64,000 nucleotides of DNA. Source: Streptomyces sp. R302. GTDB taxonomy: Bacteria > Actinomycetota > Actinomycetes > Streptomycetales > Streptomycetaceae. Positions within the stretch are counted from its first letter, which is position 1; every line of letters begins with the position of its first letter. Made by a program: the position numbers and the translations under genes. Under the pieces are notes generated by a model. That model did not search any database. It worked only from the letters and a program-made list of their open reading frames with translations, and was not told where the DNA came from. The DNA lies in assembly GCF_012927245.1 (NCBI RefSeq), contig NZ_JABBGE010000007.1, positions 310,001-374,000 of the forward strand. The letters are read 5' to 3'. Shown one piece after another: positions 39,194 to 47,958 of this stretch.

Positions 39194-39958
39194 TCAGGCG
39201 GCCAGGAAGGCCTCGATCGCCCGGGCGAGGTCCTTGGGCGTCTCCTCGGGCGGGTAGTGCCCGGCGTCCGCGAGGACTTCGAGGCGGGCGTTGGGGTACC
39301 AGCGCAGCCAGGTCGCCTCCATGGCCTCGGCGCCCAGCGCCGGGTCGTGGGCACCGACGACGAGCAGCACGGGGGTGGGGTTGTCGCGGACCCGCTCGTG
39401 GAAGTCGGCGCCGGACCAGGAGTCGAGGTAGGCGCGGAAGGCGGCGGCCGAGGAGCGGCTGACCGAGCGGTCCACGAGGGCGTCCAGCCAGGGGGCGCCG
39501 TGCCGGCCGCCGGTGGTGTGGTCGATGATCGCCCGGCGCAGCGCCGGGTCGTCGACGGCGCCCGCGAAGAGCTGCCGGCTCTCCTCGTCGAGCGGGAAGC
39601 CGGCGGCGGAGACGGGCGAGATCCCGACGATCGAGCGGACCCGGTCGGGCGCGTCGAGCAGCATCAGCTGGGCGGCCTTGCCGCCCATGGAGTGGCCGAT
39701 GACGGAGAACGAGTCCCAGCCGAGGTCGTCGGCGACGGCCAGCGCGTCGGCCGCGACCTCCTCCATGGTGTAGGCGCCGTCGGCGTCCCTGGCCTCGCCG
39801 TAGCCGCGGCAGTCGACGAAGGCGTAGCTGCCGGCCGACGCGTCGAGGTGCTCCCGGAGCGGGTCGAAGCTGCTGCGGTCCCCGAACCAGTTGTGGAGGA
39901 CGAGGGCCCTCCCCGGGCCGTCGCCGTGGACGTCGTACGGAAGTACCCGGCCGGTCAT
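39194..39958 (-). CDS. Alpha/beta hydrolase
   Basis: This encodes 254 residues. LVLHNWFGDRSSFDPL forms the oxyanion region, VIGHSMGGKAAQLM holds the nucleophile Ser, VVGAHDPALG the Asp and LADAGHYPPEE the His. This is a complete soluble esterase/haloperoxidase-like triad. The substrate is unknown. It is a single gene bounded by a terminator downstream and a 241-base gap upstream. Confidence 0.9.
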   Translation of the reverse strand: MTGRVLPYDVHGDGPGRALVLHNWFGDRSSFDPLREHLDASAGSYAFVDCRGYGEARDADGAYTMEEVAADALAVADDLGWDSFSVIGHSMGGKAAQLMLLDAPDRVRSIVGISPVSAAGFPLDEESRQLFAGAVDDPALRRAIIDHTTGGRHGAPWLDALVDRSVSRSSAAAFRAYLDSWSGADFHERVRDNPTPVLLVVGAHDPALGAEAMEATWLRWYPNARLEVLADAGHYPPEETPKDLARAIEAFLAA

Positions 39959-40072
39959 GGTGCCCCCTGCGTGCGAGGTGGTGGTGAGCTGGTGGTCGCG
40001 TCCGCCGCCGCCGTCGGCGGCCGGTGGACGACGACCGAGTGTGACGGTCCGCACGCGCCGGGTCAACAGGCC

Positions 40073-40158
40073 GGGGTGCCACGCGCGCCTGCCGGCGGCC
40101 GCACGGGTCCGTGCCGGGGTGCCACGCGCGCGTGCCCGGCGGCCGGCGCGGGCCCGTG
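40073..40158. repeat. Two tandem 43-bp GC-rich units
   Basis: The segment from GGGGTGCCACGCGCGC at 40073 recurs at 40116, giving a 43-base period with few differences. It lies in the 241-base gap between the hydrolase start and the SpoIIE gene. It shares the CCACGCGCGC core with the 60-bp array at 21601 and the in-gene array at 56044. Confidence 0.6.
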
Positions 40159-40199
40159 TCGGGATGCGGGGGCTTTCGCGGCGGGGGCATGCTGGCTGT

Positions 40200-42716
40200 G
40201 TGACCCCGCACGGCCCTGGCCCCGGCCCGCCCCCGGGACCGGCCCCGGGCCCCTCCCCCGGCACGCCGCCGCAAGCCCTGACGCAGGCGCTGGCGGAGGC
40301 GGCGACGGACGCCGTGGAGGCGGTCGGCGGTTACGCCGGCGGGGTGTACCTGCGCTCCGGTACGGAGGGGCTGCTGCGCCTCGCGGTGCTCGCGGGGCTG
40401 CCGGGCGAGCTGTTCCGGCCGTGGTCGCGGATGCACACCAACCGCCCGTTCCCGGTCGCGGAGGTCCACCGGTCGGGGCAGCCGGTGCAGCTGTCGGACG
40501 TCGAGGAGTCGATGCGGCGCTTCCCGCAGCTGGTGGCGAGCCTGCCCTTCCCCTTCGCCTCCCTGTACGCCCCCGTGGTCGCCGGCCGGGAGCGCTTCGG
40601 GGTCCTCGTGGTGCTGCGCACGCCGACGCCGGGGCTGCCGGTCGGGGCACGGGACCGGGAGCGGATGGTCCGGGCGGGGCTGCGGCTCGGCGAGGTGCTC
40701 GCGGAGCTCTCGGCGGGCGGCACCGGCGTGTGGTGGCCGGGCGACCCGGTCTGCGTGCAGCTGCCGTCGGGCACGGTGCCGCCGGTGCGGTTCGGTTCCT
40801 TCGACTGGGACCTGGCGTCGGGGACGGTGACGATGGACGACGGTCTGCGGTCGATCCTCGGCGTCCGGGACGCCTCCCCCCTGCCGATCGAGGCGCTGAC
40901 CTCGCGGCTCGATCCGGAGGACGGCTACGCGCTGTGGGCGGCGGCCCGCCGGACGGGCACGGCGGACGGCGACGGCGCGGTGCGCCGACTGCGGCTGAAG
41001 GGGCCGGACGGCGGGCTCCACCTCCTGGAGGTGTCGGCGCGCTCGCGGTTCGTGGGCTCGGACGGCCACGGGCACCTGGCGGGCACCCTGGTGGACCTGG
41101 GCACGGGCCTGGTCGGCTCGGACGCCACGGACCGGCTGCCCCGGGCGATCCTGGCCATCGACCGGCTGGGCCGCGTGACGTACGTCAACGAGCGCACCGA
41201 GCGCCTCCTGGGCCGCCCGCGCGGGGCGCTGGCCGGGCGGCCGCTGTGGGAGGCGCTGCCGTGGTTCGGGCTGCCGTTCCACGAGGAGCAGCTGCGGGCG
41301 GCGCTGCTGTCGACCGAGCCGGTGCGGTTCGTGGCCCGCCCGGAGGACGGGCAGTGGCTGTCGGTGTCGCTGCACCCGGGCCGGGACGGGGTGACGATGG
41401 TCCTCGTCCCGGAGGAGGAACCGGCGCCCGGGTCGGCGGTACCGGCGCCTCCCACGCCGTCCGCGCGCGCCGGGGACGGGCTCGGCTCGGAGGCCGCGCG
41501 GGGGGCGTCGCTGTACCGGCCGGTGGCGCTGGCGATCGCGCTGACGGAGGCGATGACGGCGCGCCAGGTGTCGGCGGTGGTCACGGAGGAGCTCCTGCCG
41601 GCCTTCGGCGGCCGGCAGCTGGCGATCTACCTGCTGAGCGAGCGGCGGATGTACCTGGCGTGGGAGACGGGCTTCCCGCCGGGCTTCCTCGACCCGTTCG
41701 ACGGGGTGGCGCTCGACGCCCACCTGCCGGGCGTGGAGGTGCTGACGTCCGGCCGGGCGATGTTCTTCGAGTCGATGCAGGTGCTGCACCGGGCCTATCC
41801 GGAGCTGCCGCTGGACGCGGAGACGGGCGCGCGGGCGTTCCTGCCGCTGATCGCCTCGGGCCGGCCGGTGGGCTCGTGCATCCTCGGCTTCGACCGGCCG
41901 CGCGACTTCGGCCCGGAGGAGCGGGCGGTTCTCGCGGCGCTGGCCGGTCTGATCGCCCAGGCCCTGGAGCGGGCGCAGCGGTACGACACCGAGTCGGCCG
42001 TGGCGCGGGGGCTGCAGGACGCGCTGCTGCCGCACCGGCTGCCGGTGCGGGAGGGCATGGAGACGGTGGGCCGCTATCTGCCGGGGACGCAGGGCATGGA
42101 CGTGGGCGGGGACTGGTACGACGTGGTGGAGACGGCCGGCGGCGAGCTGGCCCTGGTCATCGGCGACGTGCAGGGGCACGGGGTCGCGGCGGCGGCGACG
42201 ATGGGTCAGCTGCGGAGCGCGGTGCGGGCCTTCGCGCTGAGCGGCCTGCCCCCGCAGGAGGTCGTGCGCGGCACCAACCGGCTGCTGATCGACCTGGACC
42301 CCGGTCAGTTCGCCAGCGCCTGCTACGTCCTCCTCGACGCCAGGACCGGCGACGTACAGGCGGTACGGGCGGGGCATCCGCAGCCGCTGCTGCGGCGGCC
42401 GGACGGCGGGGCGGAGCTGCTGGACATCGCGGGCGGGGTGGTGCTGGGGGTGGACGGCCGCGCGTCCTATCCGGTGACCCGGCTGCGCCTCGACGAGGGC
42501 GCGGTCCTGGCGCTCTTCACGGACGGCCTGGTGGAGCGTCCGGGCGCGGACATCGACGAGGGGGTGGAGCGGCTGCGCCGGACCCTGGCGTCGACGGGCT
42601 CGCTGCCGCTGGCGGAGGCGGCGGACCGGCTGATGCACGAGGCGGTACGGGCCTCGGACCGCCCCGACGACATCGCCCTGCTGCTCGCGTCCCGCTGGCG
42701 GCGGCACGGCGGCTAG
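40200..42716 (+). CDS. Multidomain GAF/PAS sensor with SpoIIE (PP2C) phosphatase domain
   Basis: This encodes 838 residues from GTG 40200, without a clear ribosome site. Apparent domains are a GAF-like region (about 20-165), two PAS-like regions (about 190-290 and 310-400), a second GAF (about 435-590) and a C-terminal PP2C phosphatase. Metal-binding aspartates lie in GMDVGGDWYDV, VIGDVQGHGVAAAA, LFTDGLVERPG and DRPDDIALLL. No histidine-kinase-like anti-sigma domain is fused. It should dephosphorylate an anti-sigma antagonist in response to an unknown small molecule. No partner gene is adjacent. Confidence 0.88.
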   Translation: MTPHGPGPGPPPGPAPGPSPGTPPQALTQALAEAATDAVEAVGGYAGGVYLRSGTEGLLRLAVLAGLPGELFRPWSRMHTNRPFPVAEVHRSGQPVQLSDVEESMRRFPQLVASLPFPFASLYAPVVAGRERFGVLVVLRTPTPGLPVGARDRERMVRAGLRLGEVLAELSAGGTGVWWPGDPVCVQLPSGTVPPVRFGSFDWDLASGTVTMDDGLRSILGVRDASPLPIEALTSRLDPEDGYALWAAARRTGTADGDGAVRRLRLKGPDGGLHLLEVSARSRFVGSDGHGHLAGTLVDLGTGLVGSDATDRLPRAILAIDRLGRVTYVNERTERLLGRPRGALAGRPLWEALPWFGLPFHEEQLRAALLSTEPVRFVARPEDGQWLSVSLHPGRDGVTMVLVPEEEPAPGSAVPAPPTPSARAGDGLGSEAARGASLYRPVALAIALTEAMTARQVSAVVTEELLPAFGGRQLAIYLLSERRMYLAWETGFPPGFLDPFDGVALDAHLPGVEVLTSGRAMFFESMQVLHRAYPELPLDAETGARAFLPLIASGRPVGSCILGFDRPRDFGPEERAVLAALAGLIAQALERAQRYDTESAVARGLQDALLPHRLPVREGMETVGRYLPGTQGMDVGGDWYDVVETAGGELALVIGDVQGHGVAAAATMGQLRSAVRAFALSGLPPQEVVRGTNRLLIDLDPGQFASACYVLLDARTGDVQAVRAGHPQPLLRRPDGGAELLDIAGGVVLGVDGRASYPVTRLRLDEGAVLALFTDGLVERPGADIDEGVERLRRTLASTGSLPLAEAADRLMHEAVRASDRPDDIALLLASRWRRHGG

Positions 42717-42860
42717 GCCGAGTACGCGGGGGGGCTCACCCGGTCGGGTCAGCGGCGCTGGTCGGCGGGGGTGGGCGCGGCGAGTCTTGGGAGGGTCCGG
42801 CCGTCCGGGCCGGACGTGAACGGGGTGGCCGCGGGATGGCCGCCGAGGCGAGGAGGTCCC

Positions 42861-43109
42861 GTGCAGCAGGACAAGCAGCCCGACTACCGGCCGGTGGTCT
42901 TCCGCGACCGCTCGGCGGGGTACGCGTTCCTGACCCGGTCGACGGCGACGAGCGAGCGGACCATCGAGTGGGACGACGGCAACACCTATCCGGTGATCGA
43001 CGTCGAGATCTCCTCGGAGAGCCACCCGTTCTTCACGGGGAAGGCGCGGACGGTCGACACGGAGGGCCGGATCGCGAAGTTCGAGCGCCGGTACGGCGAG
43101 GGCGGCTGA
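42861..43109 (+). CDS. rpmE2: Ribosomal protein L31 type B
   Basis: This encodes 82 residues from GTG, with AGGAGG five bases upstream. QPDYRPVVFRDRSAGYAFLTRST and SHPFFTGK...GRIAKFERRYG are the type B L31 pattern, without the zinc-binding cysteines of type A. Such copies replace the zinc form when zinc is scarce and are usually under Zur. No Zur-like box was found in the 144 bases upstream, and no zinc transporter is adjacent. Confidence 0.93.
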   Translation: MQQDKQPDYRPVVFRDRSAGYAFLTRSTATSERTIEWDDGNTYPVIDVEISSESHPFFTGKARTVDTEGRIAKFERRYGEGG

Positions 43110-43125
43110 GGCGCCCGGGAGGCCG

Positions 43126-43169
43126 GGGCGGGCGGGGCCGTCGTCGTGGCGACGTCGCCCCGCCCGCCC
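43126..43169. terminator. Bidirectional terminator between L31 and cyclophilin genes
   Basis: GGGCGGGCGGGG (43126-43137) pairs with 43158-43169, and a CGTCG/CGACG inner stem extends it. Both genes converge on it. Confidence 0.78.
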
Positions 43170-43198
43170 TGTCCCATGAGGAACCGCGCGGGGGCGGG

Positions 43199-43696
43199 TC
43201 AGCCCTCGACGACGCCGGACTTGGCGATCTTGATGGCGGCCTTGGTGGCGCCGGAGGCGGAGCCCAGGGCCTCGATCTTCTTGACCAGGTCCTGGCCCTC
43301 GACGACCTCGCCGAAGACGACGTGCTTGCCGTCGAGCCAGTCGGTGACGATCGTGGTGATGAAGAACTGCGAACCGTTGGTGTTCTTGCCCGCGTTGGCC
43401 ATCGAGAGCAGGAACGGACGGTCGTGCTTCAGCTTGAAGTTCTCGTCCTCGAACTTCGCGCCGTAGATGCTCTTGCCGCCGGTGCCGTTGTGGTTGGTGA
43501 AGTCACCGCCCTGGAGCATGAAGGCGGGGATGACGCGGTGGAAGCCGGAGCCCTCGTAGCCGAAGCCGTTCTGGCCGGTGGCCAGCTCGCGGAAGTTCTG
43601 CGCGGTCTTGGGGACGACCTCGTCGAACAGGTTGAAGACGATCCGGCCGGCCGGCTCGTCGTTGATGGTGATGTCGAAGAAAACGTTGTTGCTCAT
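43199..43696 (-). CDS. Peptidyl-prolyl cis-trans isomerase, cyclophilin type
   Basis: This encodes 165 residues with no signal peptide, so it is cytosolic. FHRVIPAFMLQGGDF carries the catalytic Arg, and SMANAGKNTNGSQFFIT and DGKHVVFGEVVEG complete the active groove. It speeds proline isomerisation during protein folding. It is a single gene. Confidence 0.96.
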   Translation of the reverse strand: MSNNVFFDITINDEPAGRIVFNLFDEVVPKTAQNFRELATGQNGFGYEGSGFHRVIPAFMLQGGDFTNHNGTGGKSIYGAKFEDENFKLKHDRPFLLSMANAGKNTNGSQFFITTIVTDWLDGKHVVFGEVVEGQDLVKKIEALGSASGATKAAIKIAKSGVVEG

Positions 43697-43762
43697 GGGG
43701 ACATCCTGTCATTACCCGCGCACGGCGCACGCCCGGGCCGCCCTCCGGCGGGTCACGACGCG

Positions 43763-43798
43763 CCGGTGCCCCGCGTCGACAGGGACGCGGGGCACCGG
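43763..43798 (-). terminator. Terminator after the small secreted-protein gene
   Basis: A perfect 15-bp stem, CCGGTGCCCCGCGTC (43763-43777) with 43784-43798 and a 6-base loop, lies 18 bases beyond the stop codon at 43817. Confidence 0.85.
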
Positions 43799-43816
43799 AG
43801 ACAAGGGGGCGGAGGC

Positions 43817-44029
43817 TCAGCCGAGTCCGTTCCCGGCGCCGTCCGCGACGACGCCCTCCACGGTCGTGACGGTCTCGTGGAGCACGGCCCCGGCGCCGTC
43901 CTCCTGGAGGAGCCCGGTGGCCCCGCCGAGCGGGCTCTGGGCCGCGCTGGCCTGCGGCGGCGGGGTGACGAGGGCGGTGACGACGCCTGCGGCGAGGGAG
44001 GCGATGGCGAGCATGCTGCGCTTCTTCAT
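43817..44029 (-). CDS. Small secreted protein of unknown function
   Basis: This encodes 70 residues. MKKRSMLAIASLAAGVVTALV followed by PPPQASA is a Sec signal peptide with a likely cut after ASA. That leaves about 42 residues rich in Gly, Val and Leu and free of Cys. A dedicated terminator follows, which supports a real gene. Similar short secreted proteins are common in Streptomyces; no function is known. Confidence 0.7.
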   Translation of the reverse strand: MKKRSMLAIASLAAGVVTALVTPPPQASAAQSPLGGATGLLQEDGAGAVLHETVTTVEGVVADGAGNGLG

Positions 44030-44119
44030 GCCCTGGTCAACTGCCGGGACGGAAAAGAGTTACGGCCGCCGCGCCGCCGGCGTGCCCTCCGCCCGCGGCG
44101 CGCGGGGGAACCGGGCCGC

Positions 44120-44860
44120 TCATCCGTCAACTCGCCCCGGGGAGGCGGACGCTCCGGTGGCGACGAGACCGGCCTCGTAGGCGAGGATCACGAGGTGGAC
44201 GCGGTCGCGGGCGTCGAGTTTGGCGAGGAGCCGGGTGACGTAGGTCTTCACGGTGGCGAGGGTGATGTGGAGTTCCTCGGCGATCTCCGCGTTGGACAGG
44301 CCCCGGCCGACGAGGGTGAGGACCTCCCGCTCGCGTTCGGTGGTGCGTCCGGCGACGTGGCGGGCGGCGGGGGTCGGCCCGTCCGGCGCGGCGGCCCGGC
44401 CGTCGCGGGGGCGGCGGGTGAACTCCTTGATGAGCCGCCCGGTGACGGCGGGGGCGATGAGGGCGTCGCCGGAGGCGACGACGCGGACGGCGGCGAGGAT
44501 CTCGTCCATCGCCATGTCCTTGACGAGGAAACCGGACGCGCCGGCGTGCAGCGCACCGTAGACGTGGTCGTCGTCGTCGAAGGTCGTCAGGACCACGACG
44601 CGGGCGCCGGACCGGCCGGCGGTGATCCTCCGGGTCGCCTCGATGCCGTCCGTGCCGGGCATGCGCAGGTCCATGACGACGACGTCGGCACCGGTCTCCT
44701 CGACGAGCCGCACGGCCTCGGCGCCGTCGGAGGCCTCGCCGGCGACGAGCAGGTCCTCGGTCTCCGCCATGACCATCCGCAGGGCGGTGCGCACCAGCGG
44801 CTGGTCGTCGGCGAGGACGACGCGGACGGGGCGCGGGGCGGGGTCGGTGGTGTCGCTCAT
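44120..44860 (-). CDS. NarL/LuxR-family response regulator
   Basis: This encodes 246 residues. The receiver domain has VVLADDQPLVR, phosphoacceptor Asp in VVVMDLRMPGTDG, Thr in LTTFDD and Lys in FLVKDMA. The LuxR helix-turn-helix is TEREREVLTLVGRGLSNAEIAEEL...VKTYVTRLL. It overlaps the kinase gene by ATGA and forms a two-component pair with it. The ABC exporter divergent from the kinase is a likely target. Confidence 0.93.
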   Translation of the reverse strand: MSDTTDPAPRPVRVVLADDQPLVRTALRMVMAETEDLLVAGEASDGAEAVRLVEETGADVVVMDLRMPGTDGIEATRRITAGRSGARVVVLTTFDDDDHVYGALHAGASGFLVKDMAMDEILAAVRVVASGDALIAPAVTGRLIKEFTRRPRDGRAAAPDGPTPAARHVAGRTTEREREVLTLVGRGLSNAEIAEELHITLATVKTYVTRLLAKLDARDRVHLVILAYEAGLVATGASASPGRVDG

Positions 44861-46086
44861 GCGGGGGCGTCTCCTGGTGGGACGGGCAGGTGGGCGGTCA
44901 CACGGAAGCCTCCGTCGGGGCGGGGCCCTGCGGTGAACTCGCCGTGGAGCAGTCCGACGCGCTCGCGCATGCCGACGAGGCCGTAGCCGGAGCCTCCGCC
45001 GGTCGGGGCGCGCCGGTGGCCGGGGGCGGCGCCGGGGTTCTCGACGGTGAGGGCGAGGACCCCGGGGTCGCGGTGGTCGACGGTGACGGTGCAGCGGTCG
45101 CCGCCGGAGTGGCGGACCACGTTGGTGACGGACTCCTGGAGGACCCGGAAGGCGGAGAGGTCGATGTCGGGCGGCAGGGGCCGCGGGGCGCCGACGCGGC
45201 GGACGGTGACGCGCACCCCGGCGGCGCCGGTGGTCTCGGCGAGCCGGTCGAGGGCGGCGAGCCCGGGCAGCTCGGGGAGCGCGGGGTCGCCTGCCGTGCC
45301 CGGCGCGTCGGCGCCGCGCAGAGCGCCGAGCATGCGGCGGAGGCCGGCGAGGGTCTCCCGGCTGGCGGCCTCGATCTCGTCGAGGGCGTCGCGGGCCAGT
45401 TCGGGGCGCTTGTCGATGACGAGGCGGGCGGCTCCGGCCTGGAGGGCGACGATGCCGATGCTGTGGGCGACGGTGTCGTGCATCTCCCGGGCGATCCGGA
45501 GCCGTTCGGCGGTGACGGCCTGTTCGGCGGCGCGGCCGCGGGTCTCCTCGGCGTGCAGGCGGTTCTGGCGCGCGGAGCGCCCGAGGAGCCAGACGGCGCC
45601 CGCGGTGGAGACCACGGCGAGGGCCGTGGTGGTGCCCGCGGTCCAGCCGACGAGGGCCCGGACGGCGAGGTGGCCGAGGACGACGCCGACCGCGAGGACG
45701 GCGGCGCGTTCGGACTCTTTCGTCGGCCGCCGGGCGGCGATGGTGTAGAGGGCGACGTCGACGGCGAGGTACTGCGCGAGCGGTATGGCGGTGACGCCCA
45801 GGGGCACCGAGCCGAGGACCGCGGCGGCGAGGAGGTGGCCGAGCGCGGCGGTGGGACGGCGGGTGAGGAGTGTGCTGCCGCGTAGGGCCAGGGCGGTGGC
45901 GAGGCCCAGCATGGTGAGCCCGTCCCAGCGGAGGAAGACGACGCCGGGGAGGACGTCGGCGTCCTCCTGGCCGGGCAGGCGGAGGCGCAGGAGCACGGTG
46001 AAGAGGAGCCCGGCGAGCCAGGCGAGCGCGGCCCACCAGCCGGGTGTGACCCGTAGGCGGAGGGGCGTTTGCGACGTCGCTGACAT
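44857..46086 (-). CDS. Membrane sensor histidine kinase (NarL-type partner)
   Basis: This encodes 409 residues from ATG 46086. The N-terminal half has about five membrane segments between residues 15 and 160 with little extracellular sequence, suggesting sensing within the membrane. HisKA_3 lies at RIAREMHDTVAHSIGIVALQ with the phospho-His, and the ATPase at ESVTNVVRHSGG and GYGLVGMRERVGLLHG. No ribosome site precedes the start, and a -10 element six bases upstream points to a leaderless message. An upstream in-frame ATG at 46122 is less likely. Confidence 0.9.
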   Translation of the reverse strand: MSATSQTPLRLRVTPGWWAALAWLAGLLFTVLLRLRLPGQEDADVLPGVVFLRWDGLTMLGLATALALRGSTLLTRRPTAALGHLLAAAVLGSVPLGVTAIPLAQYLAVDVALYTIAARRPTKESERAAVLAVGVVLGHLAVRALVGWTAGTTTALAVVSTAGAVWLLGRSARQNRLHAEETRGRAAEQAVTAERLRIAREMHDTVAHSIGIVALQAGAARLVIDKRPELARDALDEIEAASRETLAGLRRMLGALRGADAPGTAGDPALPELPGLAALDRLAETTGAAGVRVTVRRVGAPRPLPPDIDLSAFRVLQESVTNVVRHSGGDRCTVTVDHRDPGVLALTVENPGAAPGHRRAPTGGGSGYGLVGMRERVGLLHGEFTAGPRPDGGFRVTAHLPVPPGDAPA

Positions 46087-46092
46087 GTGGTG

Positions 46093-46122
46093 ATCGTAGG
46101 TCGCGGTGCCGTGCCGGGTCAT
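46093..46122 (-). promoter_or_regulatory. Leaderless promoter of the two-component operon
   Basis: On the minus strand ATGACC (46122-46117), 18 bases, TACGAT (46098-46093) is followed by six bases and the ATG at 46086. Transcription would start at the initiation codon. Confidence 0.6.
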
Positions 46123-46219
46123 CAGCCCCTGGCTGTACGACCGGGGATGACGGTCGGTCGCGGAACTGTCCGTCCTGGTCGGATGCCCGGAGGCGGGCCC
46201 GGGCGGCACCGTGGTGGAC

Positions 46220-47128
46220 ATGATCGAAGTCAGGGAACTCACCAAGCGCTACGGCGCCACCACCGCGGTCGACGGGCTGACGTTCACCGTGCGGCCCGGC
46301 CGGGTCACCGGCTTCCTCGGGCCCAACGGCGCGGGCAAGAGCACCACGCTGCGGACGGTCCTCGGACTGCACGCGCCGACGAGCGGGGAGGTGACGGTCG
46401 GGGGCCGGCGGTTCGCGGACCGGCCGCGCGGGCTGCGGCACGTGGGCGCGCTCCTCGACGCCTCGGAGGTGCACGGCGGGCGGACCGCCCGGGCGTATCT
46501 CGCGGCCCTCGCGCGGAGCAACCGGATCCCGCTCGCGCGGGTCGACGCGGTGCTGGCGGAGGTCGGTCTGGCCGGCGCGGCGCGGCGGCGGATCGGCGGC
46601 TTCTCGCTGGGGATGCGGCAGCGGCTCGGCATCGCGGGCGCGTTGCTGGGCGATCCTCCGGTGCTGCTGTTCGACGAGCCGTTGAACGGGCTCGACCCGG
46701 AGGGGGTCCACTGGGTGCGGGCGCTGTTCCGGCGGCTCGCGGAGGAGGGGCGGACGGTCTTCGTCTCCAGCCATCTGATGAGCGAGATGGAGCACACCGC
46801 GGACGACCTGGTGGTGGTCGGCCGGGGCCGGCTGATCGCCGAGGAGAGCCTGGCGGAGTTCGCGGCCCGTGGCGCACGGCCGAGCGTGGCGGTGGGGACG
46901 CCGTCGCCCGGGGTGCTGACGCCGCTGCTGCTCGCCGAGGGCGCGGAGGTGGTCGAGGAGGAGGGCCTGCTGACGGTGACGGGGTTGGGCGCGGCCCGGA
47001 TCGGCGAGCTGGCGGCGGAGCACCGGGTGGTGCTCGGCCAGTTGACGACCCGCAGGGCCTCGTTGGAGGAGGCGTTCATGGAGCTGACGGCGGAGAGCGC
47101 CGACTACACGGCAGGGGGTGTGCGATGA
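46220..47128 (+). CDS. ABC exporter ATP-binding protein
   Basis: This encodes 302 residues from ATG 46220; GTG 46211 or 46214 are alternatives. Walker A is GPNGAGKSTTL, the signature FSLGMRQRLGIAGALL, and Walker B VLLFDEPLNGLDPEG, followed by a switch His in FVSSHLMSEME. It is a CcmA/BcrA-like subunit of a drug or lipid exporter and pairs with the permease 47125-47952 (ATGA overlap). It is divergent from the two-component genes. Confidence 0.92.
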   Translation: MIEVRELTKRYGATTAVDGLTFTVRPGRVTGFLGPNGAGKSTTLRTVLGLHAPTSGEVTVGGRRFADRPRGLRHVGALLDASEVHGGRTARAYLAALARSNRIPLARVDAVLAEVGLAGAARRRIGGFSLGMRQRLGIAGALLGDPPVLLFDEPLNGLDPEGVHWVRALFRRLAEEGRTVFVSSHLMSEMEHTADDLVVVGRGRLIAEESLAEFAARGARPSVAVGTPSPGVLTPLLLAEGAEVVEEEGLLTVTGLGAARIGELAAEHRVVLGQLTTRRASLEEAFMELTAESADYTAGGVR

Positions 47129-47952
47129 CGACGGTGATCGCCGCGGTGGTGGAGCCGCGGGCGAGGTTCCGGGACCTGGTGGCCTCGGAGTGGCTGAAGC
47201 TGTGGTCGCTGCGCTCGACCGGCTGGTCGCTGCTGCTCGGCACGCTGGCGGTGGCCGCGTTCAACGTGGGCACGGCGTGGGACCACTGGCGGTACTGGGA
47301 CGCGTACGACGAGGCGTCGCGGGCGGCGTTCGTGACGAACGGGATGGCGCTCGGGGACGCGTTCACGGGGAACGCGGCGACGGTGCTGGTGCTGTGGTGC
47401 GCGGCGATGGGCGCGGTGGCGGTGGCCGGCGAGTACGGCAGCGGGCAGGTGCGGACGACGTTCGCGGCGGTGCCGGCGCGCGGGGCGCTGGTCTCGGCGC
47501 GGGCGCTGGTCCTCGCCGGGGTGCACGCCGGGTTCGGGGCGGTGGTCGCGGGCGGGTCGTTCTGGGCCTCGCAGGCGGTGCTGTCGCTGCGCGGTGTCGG
47601 GGTGTCGCTGGACCATCCGGGGGCGGTGCGCCTGGTGGTGGCGTCGGCGCTGCTCGCTCCGGTGAGCGCCCTGGCCGGGATGGCGCTGGGGGCGGTGCTG
47701 CGGCGCGGGGCGCCGGCCGTGGTCGGTGCGGTGGTGGTGCTGCTCGTGCTGCCGATGGTGCTGAGCGAGGAGCGGCGGCTGACGGCGGTGCTCGCGCACG
47801 CGACGCCGTTCCGGGCGTGGCACCGGCTGGCCGGTGAGGGTGCGCCGGGGCCGTACCCGTGGACGACGGGCGGGGCGTGGCTGGTGTACGGCGCCTGGGC
47901 CGCGGCCGCGGTGCTCGTGACGGTGGTGGCGGTGCGCCGGCGCGACCAGTGA
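47125..47952 (+). CDS. ABC-2-type exporter permease
   Basis: This encodes 275 residues. A cytoplasmic N-terminus (LVASEWLKLWSLRSTGWSLLLG) and about six hydrophobic segments form the membrane part of the exporter; EYGSGQVRTTFAAVPARG is a typical ABC-2 loop. It partners the upstream ATPase. The exported compound is unknown. Confidence 0.88.
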   Translation: MTTVIAAVVEPRARFRDLVASEWLKLWSLRSTGWSLLLGTLAVAAFNVGTAWDHWRYWDAYDEASRAAFVTNGMALGDAFTGNAATVLVLWCAAMGAVAVAGEYGSGQVRTTFAAVPARGALVSARALVLAGVHAGFGAVVAGGSFWASQAVLSLRGVGVSLDHPGAVRLVVASALLAPVSALAGMALGAVLRRGAPAVVGAVVVLLVLPMVLSEERRLTAVLAHATPFRAWHRLAGEGAPGPYPWTTGGAWLVYGAWAAAAVLVTVVAVRRRDQ

Positions 47953-47958
47953 GGCGGG

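Noticed and set aside
42717..42860. Zur box upstream of L31 type B
   Set aside because: The region is uniformly GC-rich, and no TGAAAATGATTTTCA-like palindrome is present.
38409..43025. Very long leftward frame across the Usp, hydrolase and SpoIIE genes
   Set aside because: It runs opposite or out of frame to several well-supported genes, and its low-complexity Arg/Pro/His sequence matches nothing.
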